Notes: a model not told the origin generated them from the sequence alone. A stretch of 64,000 nucleotides of DNA from Chitinophagaceae bacterium (GCA_027489035.1 JAIYAN010000015.1:186001-250000), one strand, 5' to 3'; positions 7,681 to 16,486 are shown, numbered from the stretch's first letter. Made by a program: numbers and translations.

Positions 7681-7688
7681 CAAAATTA
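7681..7688 (-). promoter_or_regulatory. Candidate -7 box TAATTTTG for mrp
   Basis: On the minus strand TAATTTTG is an exact match to the Bacteroidetes -7 consensus TAnnTTTG and lies 35 nt before the mrp ATG. No TTG at the expected -33 position was found. Confidence 0.35.
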
Positions 7689-7783
7689 AACATTGAACTC
7701 CTTACTTTGTTATCTATTGAAAAAATAGCGATGGTTTATTTTTTTAGATGCCTTAATTTCGTTCAATCAGTATTCAATCATTC

Positions 7784-8422
7784 ATGAAAAAATTAGTAAA
7801 ATACATTTTCGTTTTTTTATTTTTCGCACCTATTACTTCATTTGCTCAATTTGAACAGTTTAAAGATTCGGTCGTGCAACTTTATGGGGTGGTAATGACT
7901 GCAGATAGCTTAAAAGCTTTGCAATCCGTTAGTATCATGGTGAAAGGCCAAAATAGGGGAACGATTTCAAATGAGGAAGGGGTATTTAGCATTGTAGTAT
8001 TAAAAGGTGATCAGGTTGAATTTACTTCGATAGGGTTTAAACCGAAATTAATTAAGGTGCCTACAGATTTAAAAGGAAATGAATTTAGCTTGATTCAACT
8101 GATGGTTACAGACACCGCGTTTCTACCTGCTACCATTATCAAGCAACGTATTTCAAGGGAACAATTCGAACGTGATTTTGTAAATACCAAAGTTCCGGAT
8201 GATGACATTGAGATAGCTCGTACAAATAATAATATGGCTACAAGAAGGTTGTTAATGTCTACTTTACCATCGGATGGAAGAGAAGCTTCATCTCAGTATT
8301 TCCGACAACAATCCAAGAAATTATACTACTCTGGACAAATTGCGCCAATGAATATTTTCAATCCTTTTGCATGGTCGGAATTTATTAAAGCTTGGAAACG
8401 TGGGGATTATAAGAAGAAGTAG
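7784..8422 (+). CDS. Secreted CarboxypepD_reg-like domain protein
   Basis: A 212-residue exported protein. Residues 1-21 form a signal peptide (KYIFVFLFFAPITSFAQ). Residues ~32-95 are a carboxypeptidase regulatory-like beta-sandwich (YGVVMTADSLKALQSVSI, RGTISNEEGVFSI, VEFTSIGFKPK), the domain also found at the N-terminus of TonB-dependent receptors. The rest is a charged tail (RISREQFERDFVNTK) ending in KAWKRGDYKKK. There is no barrel, so it is a stand-alone periplasmic or outer-membrane-associated protein. This family is common in Bacteroidetes, but its role is not defined. Monocistronic, divergent from mrp. Confidence 0.75.
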   Translation: MKKLVKYIFVFLFFAPITSFAQFEQFKDSVVQLYGVVMTADSLKALQSVSIMVKGQNRGTISNEEGVFSIVVLKGDQVEFTSIGFKPKLIKVPTDLKGNEFSLIQLMVTDTAFLPATIIKQRISREQFERDFVNTKVPDDDIEIARTNNNMATRRLLMSTLPSDGREASSQYFRQQSKKLYYSGQIAPMNIFNPFAWSEFIKAWKRGDYKKK

Positions 8423-8666
8423 CGCTGCGATGGTTTAATACGCGATGCTGGTTTAAGTTGCTACGCGGGTTTAATATGCTTCGCTGGTTTAATGGTTATC
8501 GATGTTTTGTTTTAAATCACAAAACCCACGGTAGAAACCGTGGGCTATGAAAAAAATATATAATAAAAGTAGATGTCAATTGCTGGAACTAACTTCCAAC
8601 CTTTTGAACTTATTGAACTCATTGAACCTTTTTCAACCTCACAAACCTCTCAAACCTCACAAACCT
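8423..8666. repeat. Repeat spacer: GGTTTAA/GC-core units, CCCACGG palindrome, TTGAAC and AACCTC tracts
   Basis: Four GGTTTAA units with cores GCTGCG, CGATGC, GCTACGCGG and GCTTCGCTGG (8423-8500) are followed by a perfect hairpin CCCACGGT-AGAA-ACCGTGGG (8525-8544). Then come GAACTTATTGAACTCATTGAACC and AACCTCACAAACCTC tracts running up to the stop of the next gene. It may act as a bidirectional terminator for the two convergent genes. Confidence 0.75.
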
Positions 8667-10097
8667 CTACTTCACCACCACCAACTTCTTCGTAATAACT
8701 TTTCCTGTTAAATTGTTCGTGTATTTAATGATGTAAAATCCATTTTGCAAATCATTGAACACAAAAACGTTCGAAGAATTGTTGCTGATTTTCTTAATCA
8801 CACTTCCAGATAAGTTTATTATTTCAACTGAAGATTGCTTATTTATTTCATTCATACGAATGGTTACATTTCCTTTGCTTGGCATTGGATAAACTTCCAT
8901 TTCATCATCGCCTTTAATTCCTTTTAGCGTTTTAATAGCGCTATATTTGAAGCTGTTATCATTGTCTACAATTTTCAATCTATATTCAGTTACTTCAGAT
9001 GCAGCATTGTATTCGTTGAAAGCATAATTACTTCCTAGTGGAGAATTTTTTGCTACAACTGATCCTACTGTTTGGAATTTTCCAGCAATTTTTCTTTGTA
9101 TTTCAAATCTATTTACGTTTGATTCCATTGAAGTATTCCAAACCAATTCAGCATTTTTATTGTTTCTAGTACAACTAAAATTCATTAATGTTACTGGAAG
9201 TGGGCCTCCATCAGTAAAGCATACACGCACAGAAGCCAAATCAGTTTGATCTGTTTCTTCATCTGTCATTAAATAGGTAAAATCAAAAACACTTATTGTT
9301 GGATCTGTACGAGTTAGTGTAAACGTTCCATTTTCATTAAATGTAATTGTAGCTCCTCCAACTGTGGAACTATTTAAACCAAATGGACCATTTACAAGTG
9401 AGTATTCAATTTCTGCATCATCATAAGCGCTATCGTTTAAACTTACATTTCCAGTAAATATATCAGTTCCATCAGCTAAATAACAAAAATTGTCGTCTAT
9501 TGCATTTATAGTCGAAGTTGAATTGCATTGACATAATTCTATATTGTCTAAAATGTATTTTGCATTTGACGAACCACATGAATTATTACGTATTAATTTA
9601 AACATCAAACGGTAACTTGTTCCGTTTGGCAATGTACCATTGGTATTGATATTAACCCTTATTTGAGGATTAAAACTTGGTCCAATTTGAGGAATAATTA
9701 AATTAGTAACGCTTCCAATGATCACATTGTTTGCGTCAATCATTGAAATTTCCAAATTGGATGGACAATTAAAATTAGACCATGAATCACAATTCAAATT
9801 AGCGTTTAACCTAAAAATATCAAATGAGATTTTTAAAATACTATTTCCATTAGAAGTGCGTGTTGGCGTCTTAATTGTTATTTCACTATTTCCACTTGGC
9901 GTTACAATACCTTTATCGTTATCGCAATCATCTGATGGGTTATCATAACTTCTGATTTGAGCACCATTTGAAAGTGACCAACCTGATGGATTATTGTCAA
10001 AGTCCTCAAAAAAGCAGCTAGATGAATTCTGAGCGAAAAGGCTCGTAGCTAAAAATAAAAAAGCTAAAGATAAAAAAAACGAAATTTTTGAGTACAT
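8667..10097 (-). CDS. Secreted protein with T9SS type A sorting domain
   Basis: A 476-residue exported protein. It has a signal peptide (residues 1-22, ...LFLATSLFAQN), then a jelly-roll-like region with paired cysteines (CFFEDFDNNPSGWSLSNGA; SCGSSNAKYILDNIELCQC). A cadherin-like/Ig region follows (~195-295), then a FSCTRNNKNAELVWNTSMESNVNRFEIQR segment of the kind that precedes T9SS domains. The C-terminus (from ~400: YPMPSKGNVTIRM ... GFYIIKYT ... KKLVVVK) is a type A sorting domain, so the product should cross the outer membrane by the T9SS and be attached or released. The function of the N-terminal part is unknown. It is a single gene on the minus strand. Confidence 0.82.
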   Translation of the reverse strand: MYSKISFFLSLAFLFLATSLFAQNSSSCFFEDFDNNPSGWSLSNGAQIRSYDNPSDDCDNDKGIVTPSGNSEITIKTPTRTSNGNSILKISFDIFRLNANLNCDSWSNFNCPSNLEISMIDANNVIIGSVTNLIIPQIGPSFNPQIRVNINTNGTLPNGTSYRLMFKLIRNNSCGSSNAKYILDNIELCQCNSTSTINAIDDNFCYLADGTDIFTGNVSLNDSAYDDAEIEYSLVNGPFGLNSSTVGGATITFNENGTFTLTRTDPTISVFDFTYLMTDEETDQTDLASVRVCFTDGGPLPVTLMNFSCTRNNKNAELVWNTSMESNVNRFEIQRKIAGKFQTVGSVVAKNSPLGSNYAFNEYNAASEVTEYRLKIVDNDNSFKYSAIKTLKGIKGDDEMEVYPMPSKGNVTIRMNEINKQSSVEIINLSGSVIKKISNNSSNVFVFNDLQNGFYIIKYTNNLTGKVITKKLVVVK

Positions 10098-10366
10098 GTT
10101 ACAATATTAATGGTAAATAATAAAAAATCTTTGTGTTTTACAAAAAGAAACGGTTTGTGGAAGGGCGGCTTTTGAAGGATTATTGATTTACCACTGAAAT
10201 TCTTAGTTAAAATTCAATGCTCGAAGATATAAACACAAAAACTAAATTGCAATGTTTTTTTCATTTTTTTTAAAAACATTTTAAACTGTAATTTTAATAG
10301 AATAAAATTGGTAACTATTTTTTAGTTAATTGATTGATTATCAGAAATTTGTCAAGATTTATCTTT

Positions 10367-10783
10367 ATGAACATACTTAATAAAAAAATTTTTTTTATAT
10401 CAATCGCATTTTTAGGTTGTAAAACAACATCTAAAACAATGGTTACAAAAGTAGGCTCAGATAGAGACAAGCATGGCTGCATACATTCTGCAGGTTACAA
10501 TTGGAGCGAAATCAATAAAACTTGTTTACGGCCTTTTGAATTAAAAAATCAATTGTATAATGCAGATAAAACATATATAGCATCAGTTAATGTTTCTAAT
10601 GACGGGGAAAAAGCTGAGGTTTTTTCTAAAGAAGGTTATTTTTTAATGACGAAAAAAAATGATTCAACATTCGTACATCCAAATGCAATATTGAATTTGG
10701 GAAAAAATAATTGGATTTTTTCTGATAAAAAAAATATGATTGATTATGTGAATTTTAAACAAGCATTAATCCACACCCCCTAA
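10367..10783 (+). CDS. Small lipoprotein with DKHGCxxSAGYxW motif
   Basis: The ORF opens at a TTG (10334), but the ATG at 10367 gives a proper lipoprotein leader: MNILNKKIFFISIAFLGC, with lipobox AFLGC and a KTTSK tail. The mature part holds DKHGCIHSAGYNWSEINKTC followed by LRPFEL, a cysteine-pair motif I have seen in uncharacterised Bacteroidetes envelope proteins. The remainder (VNVSNDGEKAEVFSKEG, STFVHPNAILNLGKNNW) looks like a small beta-barrel-type domain, but I cannot name it. Expected location is the outer or inner membrane facing the periplasm. Its last 29 bp overlap the end of the convergent luxE-like gene. Confidence 0.7.
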   Translation: MNILNKKIFFISIAFLGCKTTSKTMVTKVGSDRDKHGCIHSAGYNWSEINKTCLRPFELKNQLYNADKTYIASVNVSNDGEKAEVFSKEGYFLMTKKNDSTFVHPNAILNLGKNNWIFSDKKNMIDYVNFKQALIHTP

Positions 10784-11771
10784 TATCGCTGTTGTTTAAC
10801 CTACCAGCAATTTCAAAAGTACCATCAGAGTAATTAATGCCAGTGTCTTCCGTAGCAATAAAACAGCAACTATCGATATTTGCTAAATCAATTACATTCA
10901 CGACTCCTCTTTGCATTTTGTTTTCTTGTAAATCACTGGGGAGAGTTTGAAGTGGGTTGTCTTCTGATCGCAAAAGAATTTTCATCCATGGCGGGGTGCT
11001 GAAAATGCCGTTCCCAAAAGAATAAGCTTGAGATAATAATTCTGTCATGCCATACTCCGAATGAATTGCAGCAACCTCAAATTGCTTTATTAATGCTTGA
11101 TGTAAAGCTTGTTTGGTCATCTCTTCTCGTTTTCCTTTCATACCTCCGGTTTCCATAACAATCGTATTGTTCAATTTCATTGGAAAGTTTTCGGCAAAAT
11201 CCAACAGCGCATAACTTACCCCAATCAATAACGTCTTTTGTTTATTTTTTTCATTGCTTTTTATGATCTCATTCAACTTTATATGATCGTAAAGATGAAA
11301 TCCACTTAATCCGTTTTTACTCTTTTTGATTAAAGCATCTACCATATAAACCAAAGATGCGTTTTTGCGTTCTAAATAAGAAGGTAATAAGCCCAAAATG
11401 CAGTATTCTTCTATGTTCCCGTAAAATAAATTAAAGCCTTCAAGAAATGATTTTGTGTACCAATTTAAGTCCTTTACATAATGTTTACTGTTGATGCTCC
11501 CTGTTGTGCCACTGCTTTCAAATATCGCTTCTGCTTCAAAACTGCCTGTTGTAATTTCCTGGGTTTTGAAAAATTGAATGGGTAAAAATGGAATTTCATG
11601 CAAACTTTTAATCGTGCTTATATCTCTTGTGGTTAAATCACAATATTTTCGGAAAATGGCATTGTGCGCGTATTGATAATGAAATACCTCAATGGAAACT
11701 GCTTCGAAGTTATCTTTATTTACATTAAAGATGCGGCCTCTTAAATTATCATATGTCTTGACATTTATCAT
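10755..11771 (-). CDS. LuxE-like acyl-protein synthetase / acyl-activating enzyme
   Basis: A 338-residue member of the LuxE/PaaK-like branch of adenylate-forming enzymes. The P-loop-like FESSGTTGS (about 84-92) and the HSEYGMTELLSQ motif (about 237-248) are diagnostic of ATP-dependent carboxylate activation. In luminous bacteria LuxE activates fatty acids for the reductase, but stand-alone homologues are widespread in Bacteroidetes with unknown substrates. Length agrees with the family (LuxE ~370). It is a single minus-strand gene that overlaps tail to tail by 29 bp with the small lipoprotein gene, and its start is about 80 bp from a divergent lipoprotein gene. No lux or fatty-acid reductase gene is nearby. 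Confidence 0.8.
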   Translation of the reverse strand: MINVKTYDNLRGRIFNVNKDNFEAVSIEVFHYQYAHNAIFRKYCDLTTRDISTIKSLHEIPFLPIQFFKTQEITTGSFEAEAIFESSGTTGSINSKHYVKDLNWYTKSFLEGFNLFYGNIEEYCILGLLPSYLERKNASLVYMVDALIKKSKNGLSGFHLYDHIKLNEIIKSNEKNKQKTLLIGVSYALLDFAENFPMKLNNTIVMETGGMKGKREEMTKQALHQALIKQFEVAAIHSEYGMTELLSQAYSFGNGIFSTPPWMKILLRSEDNPLQTLPSDLQENKMQRGVVNVIDLANIDSCCFIATEDTGINYSDGTFEIAGRLNNSDIRGCGLMLV

Positions 11772-11849
11772 TTAAAAGCAAATTTCATTAATTAATTTTA
11801 AATTGTAATTCAAATTGTGTTAAGTAATTTTATCAAACAATTTCCAACC

Positions 11850-12314
11850 ATGCAAAAAACGATATTTTTTATTATTACTTGTGTTTTATTTTTCTCTTGT
11901 AAAAAAGAAGATTTTAATACAGTACCTCAAATTGAATTTTTATCCATTACACCATCTTCTTGGTTAAGTGATGATCTAAGTTTATCAGGACCGGGACCAC
12001 AACTTAGTTTCAAGCTAACCGATGCCGAAGGCGATTTTGGTTTTCAGGATACATCCATTTCATTTGTATACATCCGTTTAGAAAACGATACATTAAATCC
12101 TCCCGATTCTTTGGCTTTTCCTGATTTGCCCATTCCAAACAAATCAAATTTAAATGTTGAAGTAAGTGTAGATATAACTAGTGTTCTTCCGCCGCCGCAT
12201 TTCCCAAGACCTTTTACCGATACGTTACATTTTGAATTGTATGTAAAAGATTTTGCCGGAAATAAAAGCAACGTAATAAAAACCACATCTCCTTTTTACT
12301 ACATAACACCTTAA
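11850..12314 (+). CDS. Uncharacterised lipoprotein
   Basis: The track start at 11817 is a TTG. The ATG at 11850 gives a clean lipoprotein signal, MQKTIFFIITCVLFFSC, with lipobox LFFSC followed by KKED. The mature ~138 residues form a beta-rich domain with paired aspartates (SFKLTDAEGDFGF, LHFELYVKDFAGNKSN) resembling small Ig/cadherin-like folds of Bacteroidetes lipoproteins. Specific function is unknown. The stop codon overlaps the next ATG by one base (TAATG), so it is translationally coupled to the UbiA-like membrane protein. Confidence 0.72.
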   Translation: MQKTIFFIITCVLFFSCKKEDFNTVPQIEFLSITPSSWLSDDLSLSGPGPQLSFKLTDAEGDFGFQDTSISFVYIRLENDTLNPPDSLAFPDLPIPNKSNLNVEVSVDITSVLPPPHFPRPFTDTLHFELYVKDFAGNKSNVIKTTSPFYYITP

Positions 12315-13141
12315 TGCGGGTTATACATTTTATATTTTCTCGTTCAATCTTTGTGTCTTTTTGTGCTGCTTTTTTAAGCGTACAAACTTTTATCTTGACT
12401 AAGATGCAATTGCAAATGTCAATTGTCACGCTGGTGTTTTTTCTAACTTTATTTTTTTATAATCTATATGCCATTTTAATCAAATGGCAAGTTGATATTG
12501 GGTATAAAAATCCAATTGTCCTCCCAAAATATGCTTCTAACTTTTTTTTGATTTTAGTTTCTATAATTTATGTTTTTGATTCGTTTTTAAAATCACCTCA
12601 ATTGATTCGCATTATCTTGTTTCCTGGGGTTGCCTCAATTATTTATCTTGGGTTAATGATCAATAAGGGTAAGTTCATTGTCATCAATAAAATAGGATTT
12701 TTAAAAACGATTTTACTTTCCTTTTCGTGGGCTTACACCACTGTAATTTTACCTAGTTTAGCAACGCAAAACGAAGTTTCTGATTTAGCGTCACAAGTGT
12801 TTTTTATGAGGTTTTTTTTTATGCTGATGCTGGGTGTTATTTTTGATTTTAGAGACGTGCAAAAAGACAGGAAAAACAATTGGTCAAGTATAGCAACGAT
12901 GTTCAATAAATCTCAATTGATTGGGGTTATGTTTATATTGCTTTTTTTAAATTCGGTATTTTGTTATTGGAATTTGAAAATTGTGGGAGAAATTCAACAA
13001 TTTATTTTGATGATGTCAACCGTACTTGCTTTTTTATTTTTTATCATTTCGTTAAAAAAAAGAAATTATTATTTCTATTATTTTTTGGTTGATGGATTAA
13101 TGTTATTTTCGTCAATAGCATCAATAATTGCAACATTGTAG
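12314..13141 (+). CDS. UbiA-like prenyltransferase family membrane protein
   Basis: A 275-residue integral membrane protein with about eight hydrophobic segments. The loop FDFRDVQKDRKNN near residues 178-190 matches the second Asp-rich motif of UbiA prenyltransferases (DxxxD). The first motif region (FYNLYAILIKW, ~48-58) keeps the Asn but not a clean NDxxD, as in a large group of Bacteroidetes UbiA-like proteins with unproven activity. If active it would transfer an isoprenoid chain in the membrane, but substrate and even activity are uncertain. It starts one base inside the stop of the upstream lipoprotein gene, forming a two-gene operon that ends about 30 bp before the M42 peptidase gene. 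Confidence 0.62.
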   Translation: MRVIHFIFSRSIFVSFCAAFLSVQTFILTKMQLQMSIVTLVFFLTLFFYNLYAILIKWQVDIGYKNPIVLPKYASNFFLILVSIIYVFDSFLKSPQLIRIILFPGVASIIYLGLMINKGKFIVINKIGFLKTILLSFSWAYTTVILPSLATQNEVSDLASQVFFMRFFFMLMLGVIFDFRDVQKDRKNNWSSIATMFNKSQLIGVMFILLFLNSVFCYWNLKIVGEIQQFILMMSTVLAFLFFIISLKKRNYYFYYFLVDGLMLFSSIASIIATL

Positions 13142-13169
13142 TTAATTTGTAAAATATAAAATTAAAATT

Positions 13170-14279
13170 ATGGCAAAAGCAAAAAAGAAAGCATCCTTAC
13201 TTGAAGATGCTTCGTACGATTTTTTAAAACATTATATCAACACGCCTTCACCAACTGGATTTGAAAGTGGTGGACAAAAAGTATGGATGAAATATGTAAC
13301 ACCATTTGTTGATGAAATGCATACGGATCCTTACGGTACGGCTTATGGCGTAATAAATCCAACTGCACCATTTAAAGTGGTAATAGAAGCGCATGCCGAT
13401 GAAATCAGTTGGTTTGTAAATTATATATCTTCTGAAGGGTTGATTTATTTAAAAAGAAATGGAGGAGTAGATCATCAAATTGCACCTTCAATGCGTGTGT
13501 TGATTCATGGTAAAAAAGGGGCCGTTAAAGCTGTCTTTGGATGGCCTGCCATTCATACCAGAATGAGTAATAATGACTCTAAAGAACCACAGCCAAAAGT
13601 GGATAATTTGTTTTTGGATTGTGGTGCTAGAAATAAAAAAGAAGTGGAAGCTTTAGGTATTCATATTGGTGCTGTGGCTACTTATGAAGATGGTTATGAT
13701 GAGTTGGCACATGATTTTATTATTGGAAGAGCATTTGATAATCGTGTAGGCGGTTTCATGATTGCAGAAGTGGCTCGTTTATTAAAAGCAAATAAAAAGA
13801 AATTACCATTTGCTTTGTACGTTGTAAATGCCGTTCAAGAAGAAATTGGCTTACGTGGTGCAGAAATGATTGCCCGCAGAATTAAGCCAGATGTTGCTAT
13901 TATTACAGATGTAACCCATGATAGCACAACGCCAATGATCAATAAAATCATTGAGGGCGAATGTAAATGTGGTGGAGGTCCTTCATTATGTTATGGCCCA
14001 GCGGTACACAATAAGTTGTTGAATTTTGTTCAAAATGTTGCTGATAAATCAAAAATACCTTTTCAATCAAAGACAGTAAGCAGAAGTACAGGAACTGATA
14101 CTGATTCTTTTGCTTATGCCAATGATGGTTGTCCGTCTGTATTGATTTCTATTCCATTAAGATACATGCATACAACTGTTGAAATGTTGCATAAAAGCGA
14201 TATTGAAAATACGATTAAGCTCATGTATGAAACCATAATTTCGCTAACACCAAAAACCAATTTGAGTTATTTCTCATAA
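13170..14279 (+). CDS. M42 family zinc aminopeptidase
   Basis: A 369-residue cytoplasmic metallopeptidase of the M42 (glutamyl aminopeptidase/tetrahedral aminopeptidase) family. Dinuclear-metal ligands are visible: AHADEISWFV (His near 75), GRAFDNRVGG (bridging Asp near 190), the catalytic Glu pair in VQEEIGLRGA (near 222), DVTHD (near 248), and a C-terminal His in RYMHTTVEMLH. The N-terminal PSPTGFESGGQ motif is also typical. Members release N-terminal amino acids from peptides; some are annotated as endoglucanases without support. It follows the UbiA-like gene closely and is followed by a strong hairpin terminator, so it ends that transcription unit. Confidence 0.92.
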   Translation: MAKAKKKASLLEDASYDFLKHYINTPSPTGFESGGQKVWMKYVTPFVDEMHTDPYGTAYGVINPTAPFKVVIEAHADEISWFVNYISSEGLIYLKRNGGVDHQIAPSMRVLIHGKKGAVKAVFGWPAIHTRMSNNDSKEPQPKVDNLFLDCGARNKKEVEALGIHIGAVATYEDGYDELAHDFIIGRAFDNRVGGFMIAEVARLLKANKKKLPFALYVVNAVQEEIGLRGAEMIARRIKPDVAIITDVTHDSTTPMINKIIEGECKCGGGPSLCYGPAVHNKLLNFVQNVADKSKIPFQSKTVSRSTGTDTDSFAYANDGCPSVLISIPLRYMHTTVEMLHKSDIENTIKLMYETIISLTPKTNLSYFS

Positions 14280-14288
14280 ACGACTTTA

Positions 14289-14325
14289 TCAAAAACCTAC
14301 ATGAATGTGTAGGTTTTTGATTTTT
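14289..14325 (+). terminator. Rho-independent terminator after M42 peptidase
   Basis: A perfect 13-bp stem TCAAAAACCTACA / TGTAGGTTTTTGA with loop TGAATG, followed by a T-run, starts 10 bp after the M42 stop codon. Confidence 0.85.
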
Positions 14326-14336
14326 AAATATTTAAG

Positions 14337-14813
14337 ATGCAACCATTTGAACGCTACTTTTATTTATTGGGTAAAATCATTTTACTCATTTTAAGCATTT
14401 TCGCCACAGCGTTTTTGTTGCTAATTGGCTTGAAGTTTTTAATGCAGGGCTTGGATTATATTCCATGGTTCACGTATGGCTATATGTGTGTAATGCTGCT
14501 GATTCCGCCGGTTTTCTTTTCTACGGTGTTTATTATTTTTTGGAAACGAACCATCCGTTATCCAGGTAAAGTGATTCGAATAATATCTTTTGCTATTTTT
14601 CTTTTTTTTATTTTGGGATGGTCAACAGTTTTAATATCCGACTTTGTAATTTTTTTCAAAAACAATTTTGGAGATATTGTAAAATATAACGCCTACAATT
14701 TGTTGTATTTGTCACTTACTATTTTGTTCATTTTTATTACAGGTATTATGCAAGCGCTTGGAATGCCTAAGGAGATTGATTGGATGGAGAAGCATAGGAT
14801 GGGGAGTGAGTGA
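14337..14813 (+). CDS. Uncharacterised four-helix membrane protein
   Basis: A 158-residue protein with four strongly hydrophobic segments (about 10-33, 40-67, 80-103 and 118-140) and a short charged tail (DWMEKHRMGSE). I do not recognise a family. It starts just after the M42 terminator, so it should have its own promoter. It is convergent with the small minus-strand gene at 14848, with only 34 bp between the ends. Probably an inner-membrane protein of unknown role. Confidence 0.55.
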   Translation: MQPFERYFYLLGKIILLILSIFATAFLLLIGLKFLMQGLDYIPWFTYGYMCVMLLIPPVFFSTVFIIFWKRTIRYPGKVIRIISFAIFLFFILGWSTVLISDFVIFFKNNFGDIVKYNAYNLLYLSLTILFIFITGIMQALGMPKEIDWMEKHRMGSE

Positions 14814-14847
14814 TTAGGTATGTTTTTTATTTAAAAAATTAATTTCT

Positions 14848-15186
14848 TTATTTCGAAATAGCTAGTACATTTTTGATGTAATAATCTACAGTACTGCAAA
14901 AAGCATTCGCCTCATGATTTTTATAGATTGTCATGTATTTACACACTCCAGGCATTAGGTCCAGAAAAGTTCTATTACTTAGTTTGACTCCATTAGGTTT
15001 ATAAAGCCAGAATTTAAGTGCCGCTAGAGTGCCGATTTCATTGTTTTCCGCAATGTCCTTATATACCTCATCAATAAAAAATTCAAGGGTTACGAGTTCA
15101 TCAAGGGTAATATCTTCATAGATTATTGGGCAGATTTCTGCTGGGAGAATTTTCTTTAAAAAAATATATTTGTGATTGATTGCCAC
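14848..15186 (-). CDS. Uncharacterised small protein (112 aa)
   Basis: A 112-residue soluble protein starting at a GTG (CAC at 15184-15186); no ATG in the N-terminal region would give a sensible alternative. It looks mostly helical, with no signal peptide, and contains four cysteines scattered through it (AEICPII, GVCKYM, AFCSTV). No family is recognised. Upstream lies a ~520-bp AT-rich spacer without recognised genes, which together with the GTG start lowers certainty that the gene is correctly delimited. It may be a lineage-specific accessory gene. Confidence 0.45.
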   Translation of the reverse strand: MAINHKYIFLKKILPAEICPIIYEDITLDELVTLEFFIDEVYKDIAENNEIGTLAALKFWLYKPNGVKLSNRTFLDLMPGVCKYMTIYKNHEANAFCSTVDYYIKNVLAISK

Positions 15187-15704
15187 TCAAAAGTATGGGT
15201 TATAATTTTTTGCTTTTTGCTTTAGATTGGAAAGAATTTCTAAATAGTTTCATTGCTTTGTAAGGTTTATTGTCTTGTAAAAGATAACGACAACAATAAA
15301 TATGCAAGGGTATTTGCACCCCTCAAGATTACCCTATAATTAATCAAATATAAAATATTTTTTTCTTAATCTTTGACAAAAAAAATGAAAGAATTTATAC
15401 CGCTAATAGAATTTGTTTTGGATATAAATCACTTCAAAAAAATTAAAAATAAAATGGAGCAAGAAAATGTCAGAATACATTTTTAAAATATTATCATTGA
15501 GCATTGTATCTTACTTTTTATCCCTGAACCTATTTGTACCTCGACCATCATAACTATTACTGGTAAGAGTTTTAAATCGACCTCTAATAATCCTATTTAT
15601 TTCTAAAAATCTCCACCAAAAATTATAGCTTGTATTTGAACATACATTTCTTAATATTGCAAAAATAAATTTCATATTTTTTTGACTATATATTAAAGAA
15701 TTCT
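15187..15704. other. 518-bp spacer with no recognised gene; one 54-codon minus-strand ORF
   Basis: Nothing is firmly annotated here. On the minus strand 15675-15511 reads as a 54-codon ATG ORF: MKFIFAILRNVC..., with FWWRFLEINRIIRGRFK in the middle and a basic tail. It is below the ORF-track limit. A second minus-strand stretch near 15220-15320, from a GTG, encodes a basic peptide ending in FRNSFQSKAKSKKL. Both are basic and unusual, but neither has a visible start signal or known homologue, so they are recorded as candidates only. Confidence 0.4.
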
Positions 15705-16475
15705 ATGGACATAATAAATTTGTTATTGCTGATTCTTGCAGGATTTTTAGGAGGGTTGTTGAATACCGTAGCTAGTAGTGGAAGTGCTGTTACTTTGCCT
15801 GCTATGATATTTATTGGACTTTCTCCACAAGTAGCCAATGCAACTAACAGGGTTGCTTTGTTGGTCGGATTTATTATGGCTACTTATAAATATCATAAGG
15901 CTGGGTTAGTGGATTGGAAAAGAGGAATGCAATTAGCCCCAATGATAATCATCGGTACAATTGTAGGCACTCTTTTTGTAGGCAAATTAAATGATACACA
16001 AGTAAAGCAAATGCTTGCCTTTGCACTTTTAGTGTCGATAAGTTTGATTATTTTAAAACCCAATACTTTTAAAGATGTAAATTCCAGTTTAGGCATCAAA
16101 CCCATTAATTTGGGTATTATTATCACGACTTTTCTAATTGGCATTTGGGGTGGCTTGATTGTTCTTGACATCGGCACATTTATGTTGATTGCTTTTTCGC
16201 TTCAACAAGGAATGAATCTTCAACAGGCTAATGTGCAAAAAGCAATTCAAATGCTTTTTGTTGCTGGGGTATCTCTAATTATTTTTCAATCAAATTCAAA
16301 AGTGGATTGGCAAGCTGCTTTGTTTTTGTCTGTAGGTAGCGTAGCAGGGAGCTATTTAGGAACTAAATTCACAATTAATCCTGCCCTAAAAAAATGGATT
16401 TATAGATTTTTATTGATGATAATTGGGGTTGAGATTATCAAATTGCTTTTTGATGAAATAATCAAGATTTCCTGA
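15705..16475 (+). CDS. TauE/SafE family sulfite/anion exporter
   Basis: A 256-residue polytopic inner-membrane protein (about eight hydrophobic segments) of the TauE/SafE/TSUP family. It shows the characteristic glycine-rich first helix GFLGGLLNTVASSGSAVTLPA and the repeat-related central helix with GIWGGLIVLDIG; a conserved VANATNR motif precedes helix 2. Family members export sulfite, sulfoacetate or related organic anions and some are linked to sulfur metabolism; the substrate here cannot be inferred because no sulfur gene is adjacent. The gene is single, with its ATG at 15705 after an AT-rich spacer, and convergent with the ABC solute-binding protein gene 11 bp downstream. Confidence 0.85.
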   Translation: MDIINLLLLILAGFLGGLLNTVASSGSAVTLPAMIFIGLSPQVANATNRVALLVGFIMATYKYHKAGLVDWKRGMQLAPMIIIGTIVGTLFVGKLNDTQVKQMLAFALLVSISLIILKPNTFKDVNSSLGIKPINLGIIITTFLIGIWGGLIVLDIGTFMLIAFSLQQGMNLQQANVQKAIQMLFVAGVSLIIFQSNSKVDWQAALFLSVGSVAGSYLGTKFTINPALKKWIYRFLLMIIGVEIIKLLFDEIIKIS

Positions 16476-16486
16476 TATTGATTATC

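Noticed and set aside
7402-7689. 95-aa plus-strand ORF over the mrp 5' end
   Set aside because: Antisense shadow of the Mrp N-terminal domain.
10755-11771. Assignment of the LuxE-like gene to a bioluminescence or fatty-aldehyde system
   Set aside because: No luxC, luxD or luciferase genes nearby; homologues are widespread without luminescence.
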